Below, in pieces: positions 1 to 10,450 of a stretch of DNA of 64,000 bases. The translations under genes were made by a program, and so were the position numbers. The notes below the pieces were generated by a model. That model did not search any database, was not told the DNA's origin, and was given only the letters and a program-made list of their open reading frames with translations. Location: positions 9,052,001 to 9,116,000 of the forward strand of contig JAKZAN010000007.1 in assembly GCA_023053545.1 (NCBI GenBank). Reading direction: 5' to 3'. Numbering within the stretch: the stretch's first letter is position 1; each line of letters begins with the position of its first letter. This DNA is from Lepidurus packardi. Its lineage: Eukaryota; Arthropoda; Branchiopoda; Notostraca; Triopsidae.

Positions 1-63
1 TTTTCGGCGCTCCTGACAAAAAAATGCGATAAATATTAGAAACACAGTGTTTCATTTGGGTTT

Positions 64-136
64 AAATCGATTTCATAAAAAAAAATCGATTTCATAAAAA
101 AAAAAAAATCGATTTCATCCAAAAAATCGATTTCAG
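64..136. repeat. Short tandem repeat in a Clc intron
   Basis: Four imperfect copies of an atcgatttca core separated by A-rich runs. It lies downstream of the last visible Clc exon. Confidence 0.7.
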
Positions 137-258
137 CTCTTAAGATAGCACCAAAACTCACTTGCTAGCTTCTCTGAGATGGCGTGAAATGGACAGATAG
201 TAATTAAAAAGCAGTTTTAGACAGACATGAGCCGTTTTTCGTAGAACAAGAAACTTAC

Positions 259-1130
259 CTGTTTGATGATCTCGTTTTCGCAATAGCATCGTCATGGTGA
301 CGATACCATTCCTCCAACTCTTTACGAGCTTGGTCCCGTAGCTCTTGCTTCTTCCGTTCCTCTTCAGCATCTAAAATAAAGTATAAAATATTCGCCAAAC
401 GAAGAAACTATGTAGATTGCGGTCCACCTTTCTCTTCCAATCGAGTTTTTTGTTCCTCTCGCCATTTGCGAATCTTTTCCGGCTCTTCCCGAGCAGGTTG
501 ACCGGTAGACAGACTAGGGGAGGAAGATCGCATTCCCATTCCTGAAAGAAAAAAACACTGAAATTACCAATTAACCCTTGATACAAAACTTCCAAGAAAT
601 AGTTTGACTAAATGTTACCCTTATCTTGCAGAGCTTCCACAGGTAAAGCTAACAGTTAAGGCAGATAATAGTTAAAAGGACACCTTGTGTGACGTCACAG
701 ATCGTGCAAGTTTCATTGTTGTGGAACGAACGGGCTACGAAAAGGCAAACATGGCTAAAAACCTACCGAAATCATCAGGAGCCAGGTTGGAGGATGCTGA
801 GTAGATAGGATCTTGTTGGAATTCTTGCTCAAATGCATCAACATGACCATTGGATGCTAGGAAATCATCTGCTGAGCAAAAGCGAACAGCAATTTAGAGC
901 AAACTTAAGAGAAATGGAAGGCAAAGAGCTGCAATAACCAAATTTGGCCAAGACTCTTGTACAGTGACATCATCCTTACTTTCAATAGGCTGCGTCTGAA
1001 GGATAACTGCTGGGGGATTTAAATCATCTTCTAATCCTGCTAAAACATCCTGCTCTCGGGCTAAAAAATCAGCCGCTGGATCTACTTCAGCGGCTGGAAC
1101 TGCTTCAAAATCATCGCCAAAAGCATCCAT
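259..1130 (-). CDS. Clc: Clathrin light chain, partial (3' end lies beyond the left edge)
   Basis: Exons, read on the minus strand: 1130..980, 871..767, 541..428, 370..259. All junctions are GT-AG and the phases join (1,1,1,2), giving 160 residues. The product is the regulatory light chain that binds the clathrin heavy chain leg and coats vesicles. The N-terminus carries the family signature, PAADFLAREQ followed by AGLEDD (residues about 18-36). Exon 3 ends in EEPEKIRKWREEQKTRLEEK, the start of the heavy-chain-binding helix, and exon 4 continues it as a charged coiled coil (ELRDQARKELEEWYRHHDDA). The C-terminal segment with the conserved tryptophan and final basic tail is absent and must lie to the left of base 1. 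An acceptor just before the ATG (ctttatttag) suggests an intron in the 5' UTR. The gene is divergent from TTC17, with 415 bp between start codons. Confidence 0.95.
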
Positions 1131-1545
1131 ATCTAAATAAAGAAAGGCAGACACATTATAATTAAGATATCAATTAATGTAAGCCAGCTTTAACGTTGTT
1201 TTCAATAATTACTTGACGTTTTCGTAACAGGATTTCACGCAAAGCAAACTTCTTCGGTCGATAAAACGCCCCTGCGGTGTTGCCATATATATATTTCCTT
1301 GTTGAAATGCAGATATAATAACTTAGATTTGATGAACTACGTAATATCTAAATTTAATGGTAAATAGTCTTAGAATTTATTGTATATTGAATTGGTTGTC
1401 ATATAAGTAACTTCTAGTTTGTCAATGTTGGGTAATTGCTGAATCGTCAAAACAAACGTGACGGGATTGTGTCGTGGAAGAATATTGACAATTTGTGATT
1501 AAAAGCGTTGAATTTTGTGCTTGAAGCGAATTCATATAAGCAATA
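1131..1545. promoter_or_regulatory. Shared intergenic region between divergent Clc and TTC17
   Basis: Only 415 bp separate the two start codons, and the genes point away from each other, so both promoters and 5' UTRs must sit here or in upstream introns. A short A/T run (atatatat) lies near 1285-1295. No clear TATA box or initiator could be assigned to either gene. Calling it a bidirectional promoter is inference from layout. Confidence 0.5.
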
Positions 1546-4500
1546 ATGTTAGCATCTCGGCTACTGTTGATGTGGATTACGCCTCACGTCATCTGGGGCG
1601 CGACCCATTGGTTGGTGACAGAAGACGGACGAATCGAAGCGCAGGTGAAAAACGGCGGGGAATTTAATTTTGCAGCAATTAAAAACTGTTTAAAATGGGT
1701 TTTAGATGGACTCCATGTTCCAGTTAGCCCGGCCGCATGATCTGATGGCACTCGTTGATCAAGAAGAACGCGTTGATCTGGTTGAAACGCTGCGGCAAGA
1801 ACTTTTCCAGCAAAAAGCTGCGTTGGATCGCAAAGATGACGACGATAAGGACGGGCAATTGGAAGAACGTCTCTACGCAACGGACCAAGATTGTCTGGAG
1901 GCGGGAAAGAAGCTGGCGAATTACAACCTACACGAAAGCACCTTCGTGTCATTAGATTCCAAAATGGAATTTGCAATGCATTCCGGTAATGAGGTCTTAA
2001 AGCCCTATTGCAGGACCGTACCGCTCCCGTTCTCCAGTCACGCTTTCGAACACTTGGAAGTACAAATTGTAAAACCTCTTATTGCATCAATCCTAATAGA
2101 ATGTGGGCGTTCAGGGAGTTAGGGGACGAGCAACGCTTGTAATTGAACCGGAATTGACGCTGCAAATCTACATCAATGACGTAGATATTGAAATGTTTGG
2201 GAATCTCATGGCTCATTCGCTTGAATATAAACAAGCGTCCTGGGAATTCTATAATTATGCGGCACTGTATTGGAGGGTCAAAGGAAATGCTCCTGAGGCT
2301 ATGGAATGTATTCGACGAGCGCTCCATTTTTCCCCAAGGTTGATTTACCCTTCTTTTCTTCAGAAAATTCAATTCAAATTCTCTCTTATTTGTTTAGGGA
2401 TCATAAAGTAGCTGCTTTAGTTCAGCTGGGCAATATACTCGACCAAGCCCAGCGGCCAGAACAAGCCGCCATTGTGGTTCATGCTGCAGTAGACCACGCC
2501 CCTTTGAATCCCACGGCGCAGTATACGCTGGGCAATATATACGCTGTTTTGGGCGATTTTAATAGGTTTTGACACATTTTGAAGGAAAATCTTGTAACGG
2601 ATTTGTAAGTTTGTGCATGTTTTAGGTCTGTCTTGTGCTTTGATAATGTTCTGAAGCTGTCGCCGGAATTTGAACCTGCCCGGAAGAAGAAACATGCTGT
2701 TTTGTGCTTAGAAAAGCTTGAGAAATCGTTAGAAGCTCAACACAAGTAAATTATTCCTATTTAATTTTTCTTTGGGGTTAATTTTCCGTTGATTGTGCAG
2801 CAACTTGCAACAAACCTTAAACGATCTCAAAGACCATCAGAAGAAATTTGAGCTGTGGAATGCCTTACAAGAAAAGGTGCTTGCGGAACAAGCTCCGGTC
2901 GGAGATCGTCTCAAAAGTCAACTGGAATACCAAGAATATCGGTTTAAGAACAACAAACTGCCAGCTAGTAAGTAGTTCTTATCGATTGCCGTTGGCTTCC
3001 TTTCTCGCATTTCCGGCTAAAACGAGCTAACGTCACTGGTGTGCACTAGTGCAGCACCAGGTTGCACCAGTGCGCACTGAACAAGTGCACTAGTGCAGCA
3101 CCAGGTTGAACCAGTGCGCACTGAACAAGTGCACTATGGTGAAAAAGCGAGAAACCCACATCCAATTAGCCATTGCAAGTTCGAGTTCAGGTTTTAGCTA
3201 AAAAGACTGACTCTAATTTCTGATGTTGACTTTTTTTCCAGTTCCAGATTGCCAACATTACGAACAAGATGGCTTCATGTTCTTCCAATGCAACGTGAAG
3301 CAAGACTCGTTGGCATTGGAGAAGCTAGGCAATGCCATGTTAGACTTGCAGGCCCAGCTGGTCGGGCTGAAAACACAAGCAGACATCATCAGCAAAATCA
3401 CGGAACAAGTTAGCAAGCGGTTGACCAACCAAACCCTGCTCCCATTAGCCACCACAGATGCCTTTCAAATCCCATTTATGGACGACTGTCGCGACAACGT
3501 CAAATGTTCGCCTAATATGGCGCCCAAATACCCGAAGAGAAAGCTGCTCGACACCTTCAGCGACTTCAAAGCGGAAGACTGTCAGTCGAGCATCTTAAAA
3601 ATGCCCGAACCTGACGACATTTCCAGCGTCATCCTCTTACCCGACAACAAGGGCTTCAAGTAGAGACTTTTTCAAGCTTTCTGCACTTTGCAAGTTTCTC
3701 CGCAAACCTTTTAAGTTTCGCAACAAACCCCCAATATCAGATTTTCAACTCAAATTTTCAATCTTTTTCAACATTTTCAATCTTTTTCAACATTTTCAAT
3801 CTTTTTCAACATTTTCAATCTTTTTCAACATTTTCAGTCTTTTTCAACATTTTCAATCTTTTTCAACATTTTCAGTCTTTTTCAACATTTTCAGTCTTTT
3901 TCAACATTTTCAATCTTTTTCAACATTTTCAATCTTTTTCAACATTTTCGATCTTTTTCAACATTTTCAATCTTTTTCAACATTTTCAATCTTTTTCAAC
4001 ATTTTCAATCTTTTTCAACATTTTCAATCTTTTTCAACATTTTCAATCTTTTTCAACATTTTCAATCTTTTTCAACATTTTCAATCTTTTTCAACATTTT
4101 CAATCTTTTTCAACATTTTCAATCTTTTTCAACATTTACAATCTTTTTCAACATTTTCAATCTTTTTCAACATTTTCAATCTTTTTCAACATTTTCAATC
4201 TTTTTCAACATTTTCAATCTTTTTCAACATTTACAATCTTTTTCAACATTTTCAATCTTTTTCAACATTTTCAATCTTTTTCAACATTTTCAATCTTTTT
4301 CAACATTTTCAATCTTTTTCAACATTTTCAATCTTTTTCAACATTTTCAATCTTTTTCAACATTTTCAGTCTTTTTCAACATTTTCAATCTTTTTCAACA
4401 TTTTCAATCTTTTTCAACATTTTCAATCTTTTTCAACATTTTCAATCTTTTTCAACATTTTCAATCTTTTTCAACATTTTCAATCTTTTTCAACATTTTC

Positions 4501-6252
4501 AATCTTTTTCAATATTTTCAATCTTTTTCAACATTTTCAATCGTTTTCAACATTTTCAATCTTTTGGAAACTTTTGCTGAACAACATTTTCTTTTCAATT
4601 TTTCCAAAAAAATTTTCCAAGTCTCGCATTACTTTTGTAAATCCCCTCTTTTCGCAGCATGACGTACTACTTATCTGACGCGTTGGGTCTGAAAGCCAGC
4701 GACCATCACGCGTTGCCTTGGTATCCGCCCATTTGCTCCAAATTGGAAGCCAAGATTCCGTTCTATGACAAAGTTCCAGCCATCAAAGCTCGCGGTCGCA
4801 TGAAAATCCGGACTCCGGATTCCGACGTGCAAAAGTGGCTACTCCAGCATTACAACATTGCTGGCAACCTAATTAGCGGCGAAGAAGGCAATGCCACGGC
4901 CTTTGCGGAGTTGGGCCAACGTATTCTGACCGGCATGAAGAAAGTAAACTCCCCGAAATCTGAATAAAATAATGATTTCAATAAAAACTCTTAACAATCC
5001 GTAGAAAATTGCTTCCCCATGGTTGCTGCACATTTTAGCGGGATTGTATTGGCGCGCTCAAGGCAATGCCTACAATGGAATCGAATGTTTCCGTCACGCT
5101 ATGACGGATGTACCTTTACCGTACAAAGATACGGTTTTAACCAATTTGGCTGCTTTGTTGCTCAAATTGGGCAAAACGGACGACGCGCTCCTCTTAGCCA
5201 AAGAAGCTTACGAAATTGATTCTTTCGAGGTTAGACACCCAATGAGTACTCATACATGGGAAATTTGAGAGTACAGTGGAACCTCTCTTAACGAGTAATT
5301 GGCATAACGAGTAATTCGCATAACGATTAAACGAAAATTTCGCATAACGAAAAAAAAATTTGAAAAAATTGCTCGCTTAACGAGCGACATTTCGCATAAC
5401 GAGTGACGCAGAAAGGGAAGTCACGTAACGTATGAGTCACTTGTCAGTTTCGCTTAACGAGGAAGATTCTGGAACGAATTATGCTCGTTAAGAGAGGTTC
5501 CACTGTATTTGTTGGGTGTATTTTTCATCATTTTTTTTTCCTTTTCTTTAGCCCGCCACCAACTTCTTAATGGGATCTTTACATGCACTGAAAAGCAATC
5601 TAACCTCAGCTTCACGCTTCTATGCCAGAGCGGCCCATGCGGAACCCACGATGACAGAAGCCAAACGTTTGAGTTTCGTTTGTCGTTGCATTGCACGGCA
5701 GCAAATTTTGGCAGCAAATGAGCCCCATACGGAAACCTGTCATATTGTCGGCAAACCGAATGGATACCTTCAGTGTAGCCAAGGTAAAACTAATTCCAGC
5801 TTGAATTCTAAAACTTCTTTAAAAAAAATCTTGAATTCTAAAATTCTAACTGAGAGAAAAAAAAAAAAAAAAGAATTAAAAATTGTAGTTAGCTTTAGAA
5901 TCAGAAATTTAAGTCAACTAAGTAAAGTTTTATTTTTATTTAATACATTTTGATCCAAATCAATTTTTTTATGGACTTTTGATCCAGGATGTCTTAATTT
6001 TTCTTAATTTTTAACCAATTCCAGCTTGCATTCTAAAACTTCTTGAAAAAAAATCTTGAATTCTAAAATTCTAACTGAGAGAAAAAAAAAAAGAATTAAA
6101 AATTGTAGTTAGCTTTATAATCAGAAATTTAAGTCAACTAAGTCAAGTTTTATTTTTATTTAATACATTTTGATCCAAATCAATTTTTTATGGACTTTTG
6201 ATCCAGGATGTCTTAATTTTTCTTAATTTTTAACTAATTCCAGCTTGCATTC

Positions 6253-6296
<44 letters not shown>

Positions 6297-8157
6297 TAGC
6301 TAGCTTTATAATCTGAAATTTAAGTCAAGTTTTATTTTTATTTAATACATTTTGATCCAAATCAATTTTTTTATTGACATTTTATCCGGGATATCTTAAT
6401 TTTTCTTGATTTTTCTTATTTTTTTTTTACTTATCTTAGATTTACATATTCTGATTAAGAAAATATTGCACATGTTCTGATTAAAAAATTATTGTACATA
6501 TCTGATTTTAAACCCCAAAAAATAGCGGAGTTTTTATTGAGTTTGCAAAAAAAAAAGTGTTTCAAATATTCGCAGATCCGCAGATGGGCCATTGTCACGC
6601 CCCTGAGCTGAACTCCAAGACGTCTAACGATGATTTGGACTTTTTGTTGCTGTCTTCGGCTCCGCCCCCTTTTCCCCAGACGCAGCACGAACGGGATATG
6701 GGCGTTGTAGCTAGAACTGATGATGATCAGAATGAACAGGTTTTTTGGTTTTCTTAGTAATTTGCATTGGCTTTTCCACGAAACTAAAAGTAAACGGATG
6801 ATTAGGGCACTGAAGCTTTGCGGTATCGTCAACCTACAGTCATAAGTATATAAAAAAGAAACGCTGTTACAAGACCAAAATTACAAATCATAAATTGAGA
6901 CAAAAATGCTTTGAATATTCCGTTTTCCAGTTGTGGATGATACCTTACCTGAAGGTATTTTACGAGTGGGCCAATCCGTAACTCCCGCCCCTGTTTCGCT
7001 GGACCAATGCGACAATGTGGCCCCGCCCCCTAACCAGTTTATATCTACTTGGTTCAGTTTATCAGCTCGTCAGATCCAGTAATTCAATTTTCCAAACCGA
7101 TTTTATAAATTTCATTCAATTTTGTCTAAGACAATGAGAGCAGTTTTGAGGACAGTTCTTTGAAACATGAACAAGCCTGTGTTTCTGAGCGTTATATTTC
7201 CAATGTTCTTCTTTATTTACAGTGTAGAAGCCGAGTTTCGACCCGAAAATGTCGAGTATAGCATCGAACCGCACTGTGATCCGCATTTTCCGACGTCTTT
7301 AATGACATGGGACCACATTGCGGGCGTTCGGCACCGCGAAAATCTGGCCTATAGGGCGGAAAGTGGCTTAAAGCAAGCCTTTTTGGATCTCATGCCATCC
7401 CTTCGATCCACCCGTATTGAGGACGAGGAAGGACTGGAGTTAGTAGCTTCAGGCATTGCGGAAGCGCTCGAAAGGGTAAGTTTCTTTAATTTTTTAATCG
7501 TTTTACTACATTTTTGTATTTTAAACCTCGATTTTTAACGATAAAATGAATACCAAAGTAATATTTAGTAGCTTATTTAATATGTATTTTTGGAATGCGA
7601 CTAGAACGCCACCTCGTGGGTATTGGCGACGGCAGCGTCGCTTTACTGGCGTTTCCAAGGCGATGCGTACGAAGCTGTATTGTGTTTACGTATCGCACTC
7701 CATTCCGCACCGTATCATATGAAGGTTTTCCCTGCTCTAAGCCTCGCCAACATTCTACATCGGTAAGGTTAATACATTGGCAATCCACAACGAATTTGTT
7801 TTTGAATTCTTGTATTTTCTAATTGTAGTATTTTTATTGTTTTTTAAGATCTGGGTTGCATGACGGTGCACTTATTGCGGCCCACATGGCGTTAGAAATT
7901 GCGCCAAACCTAGTCTTTGTGCATTTTACCATGGGAAACATTTATTTTGCCAAAGTAAAAAAAAAAAATTAAGAGATCATCATACATAACGCTTAAAAAT
8001 GCTTTAAATCTATTTTAATTGAACTCTTTGGCACGAATAGGGTGATATGACTCGTGCGATGGTGTTCTATCAATCGACGTTGGCCCTTCATCCGAAGTTT
8101 GAAGTAGCGCGTGAAAGATTGTTGGAAATCCAGTGTAAACAAACCCCTCATGACTAA
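1546..8157 (+). CDS. TTC17: Tetratricopeptide repeat protein 17 (TTC17)
   Basis: Exons: 1546..1644, 1706..2059, 2115..2338, 2398..2565, 2626..2745, 2801..2967, 3242..3659, 4658..4943, 5005..5229, 5552..5783, 6576..6739, a probable 22-nt microexon 6806..6827, 6931..7078, 7223..7475, 7605..7762, 7849..7954, 8041..8157. With the microexon the CDS is 3261 nt (1086 aa), close to vertebrate TTC17. The start opens with a signal-peptide-like stretch followed by ATHWLVTEDGRIEAQ, matching the family N-terminus. Three blocks of TPR motifs follow: ALYWRVKGNAPEAMECIRRA with LGNIYAVLGD, then AGLYWRAQGNAYNGIECFRH, then ASLYWRFQGDAYEAVLCLRI with MGNIYFAKGDMTRAM. A coiled-coil segment follows the first block. 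In mammals TTC17 has been linked to actin organisation and ciliogenesis; its role here is unknown. Introns hold a 19-bp minisatellite, a MITE and a tandem repeat. Confidence 0.93.
3041..3138. repeat. 44-bp tandem repeat with palindromic core, TTC17 intron 6
   Basis: About 2.2 copies of a 44-bp unit start at 3041, 3085 and 3129. Each full copy begins with gtgcactagtgc, which contains the palindrome tgcactagtgca, and ends with ccagtgcgcactgaacaa. Confidence 0.8.
3754..4565. repeat. 19-bp minisatellite, about 42 copies, TTC17 intron 7
   Basis: The unit ttttcaatctttttcaaca repeats almost perfectly over about 810 bp, with scattered single-base variants (caatc to cagtc or cgatc; ttttcaat to tttacaat). 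It is strongly strand-asymmetric and C/T-rich, and ends about 90 bp before the acceptor at 4657. Confidence 0.95.
5274..5505. mobile_element. 232-bp pogo/Tigger-like MITE in TTC17 intron 9
   Basis: Perfect 22-bp terminal inverted repeats begin CAGTGGAACCTCTC and are flanked on both sides by TA (5272-5273 and 5506-5507), the target duplication typical of Tc1/mariner/pogo elements. The interior is non-coding and carries several subterminal copies of ttcgcataacga. It has no transposase and so would be non-autonomous. Confidence 0.85.
5791..6425. repeat. About 220-bp tandem repeat, three copies, TTC17 intron 10
   Basis: Copies start near 5791, 6016 and 6234, each opening with aattccagcttg and containing ttttatttttatttaatacattttgatcc blocks (core ttttgatccaaatcaa). 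The third copy has a poly-A tract of about 33 bases in place of internal sequence. Confidence 0.85.
6806..6827 (+). other. Probable 22-nt microexon of TTC17
   Basis: The exon ending at 6739 ends in phase 0. The exon at 6931 must be entered in phase 1 to read VDDTLPEGIL...CDNV...ISTWFSLSARQ, which aligns with the family. Direct joining gives a stop codon. A 22-nt segment preceded by gatgattag and followed by gtcaac restores the frame (GTEALRY, then a split codon giving L). The donor GTCAAC is weak, so the exact edges are uncertain. Confidence 0.45.
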
Positions 8158-10450
8158 CAAAGTCTCCGAGTGTGTGATCTTTGTCTTAGCTCTATAAATA
8201 CAATTGTCTATAATCTATAAGTTAAGTCTGTGTTAGCGTTTCGTGAGGTTTATTAAACATCACGTTGTTCATTCATCTCGTCAAAAGCATGTGGTAAGCC
8301 TGTACCCACTAATAGGATGACACTTGGCTAGCCAAGAAACCTTAGACAATACTTTAAGGGGTGCTAATCGAGTCAGGAGGGATAAAAAAAAGAAGCCTTG
8401 AAAGTGAGAAGGAATCCCCAAAACCAAGGAAGTGTGAACCTTCGGATTCTGCTAATTTTTTACATCTTTTAGGGAGGAAGTACTTGTAAGGCTTGACAGC
8501 GCCAAACCGGAAACACCTGGAATGCGTATGGCGGGTAAGACGCAACATTGCCAGCTCATACATTTACATAATCTAACAGAATACAAGATTAATTTTGTCA
8601 CATTTTGTTACAACTTAAAGTTATAAGTTTTTTATATATATTTACCGGTTCTTAAGTATATTTAAGTTACCGGTTTTTAAATATATTTAAGTGACAGGTT
8701 TTTTAATATATTTGTTATAAGTTTTTTTTAAAAATATATTTCAGTTTTAGGTTTTAAACACCTTTAAAGGTTAAGGTGCTCTACTAGGTTTTCATTGCAG
8801 CAAGTTAGGTATTGTTTAGCCTAGTAAGTAATTCCAGTGCAATTTTTTACGATGTTTCTTGTCCTCCCACAATAGCCGCTGTCACACGCACAAGAGTTTT
8901 TAACAATTCTAATCTTGAGCAGTGTCCAGCAGCTGCAGTGGGATTTCCGTCCGGAGTTTCCAAGTAACCACGCAATATTTAATTCAAACCTCTTCTGATT
9001 CTCAGAAGGTTCTTAAGACCTTTATCTGCAGAGTATTACTAGGCCCCAAATGACGCGTATTAATACCCCGTTAGGATCGACGGTAGCACACAGAGTTTTA
9101 CATTATAGCCTACTAAGTCGAAAATTGCTTCGTGAGAAAAGTAAGCACTAAGGTGCAGGTCGGATTAAAGAAATTTGGGTTGAATTTTGAGGCCAAACGG
9201 TTGGATCAGGCAATACCACAGCATAGTTTCTATCTGTGATGTCTAGCGTTTGTCTGCAGTCTTTTCTGAGAATTCTTCTTCTTCTTAGTATCTGCTAACA
9301 TTAAAAAACAAATACCATACTTTGAAAGGCGGTTTAAATAATTACTGGGTACTCGGAAAATGGGTTACTATGGTCAATACCCATGGCAATACTGTACCCA
9401 GACGAGTTTAAAGAAAAAATCTTAAAGTTTAACTGAAAACTATATTTAACTTAAAAAGATAGTTACTCTCGCTAGAAATAAAAGAGAAACGAGTAGAGTT
9501 TAGGATTAGTAGTGAACTAGGTGCCAATTCAAAAGGACAAACAGAAAAATGTGACTTACCTTTAAGACTTGGGGGTTGGGGAAGTACTGATTAAGCAGAC
9601 GGGGACTTTTGACTTCGTCGAGGTACCGAAAGTCACCTGGGCCACTGTGAATATAAAGGACCTGACTGAGTGATGGTCAGCCAAGAACATGAGCTTTTAT
9701 AACCGCCAAGTACGTGAGGGGTGCACTTATTAAGCGGCTTGGAGGGTTGACGTTGACAGGTCAGCCCCCTCTGGCGTTCCTTTTTAGCCCATCCTTTTTA
9801 CCTGGATCGGCGAAGCCCGACATTGCTACAGTTAAATAATGCGCCTATAAAGCATACTCTTAAGTAGAAGCTCGGTATTGCAGTGGTTCTACCTACAAAA
9901 GAATCCCTTTGTCAAGAGGATTCAAGTAGAGCATCAACTCAGAGGAAATTAAGGCTTATAAATGGCATTAATGGCAGGTATTGACAGTATTGATAATTCC
10001 TCAATTGGCTTTATTAGCTTATAAAAAAAACAACCTAATTTGATTATATAGTTTTAAAAAACTAGGAATACCTCTGTAATCCACGTTCTTTGAACTTTGC
10101 AATGTTCAAAGCTCCATCCAAACTGAGTCAGAAAAAAATTAAAAACTCGCTTGCATTTGAAATCTGCTCTAAGTAAAAGCTTCAAATCAGAACTTCTAGC
10201 AGTAATCCAATGAATTGCCTATATTATTTACTTAAAAAAGCTAGATACTGTAATCCCCCTTCTTTGAAGTTTGGCAATGTTCAAAACTCAATCCAATTGA
10301 GAAGAACTACAAACTTGCTTGCATTTGAAATCTGCTGCAAGCAATACTTAAAGAATGCAATCAGAATCATGTAATAATAATCCCGTGAAGTGTCTGAGAA
10401 TGCGAGTACTTTTGCCTGGAGTTCTTGGGTATTATTCCAAACCGTGGGGG
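8158..10450. other. Intergenic, no gene recognised
   Basis: The TTC17 3' UTR probably occupies the first 100 bases or so; there is no canonical AATAAA close by. The rest is A/T-rich with degenerate repeats, for example ttaccggttcttaagtatat-like motifs at 8620-8740. A diverged tandem duplication of about 185 bp is visible at 10060-10200 and 10245-10380 (shared ttgcatttgaaatctgct and gcaatgttcaaa). No reading frame resembles a known protein. Confidence 0.6.

Noticed and set aside
1584..1976. 130-codon minus-strand frame over TTC17 exons 1-2
   Set aside because: Antisense shadow of coding exons with clear family similarity on the plus strand.
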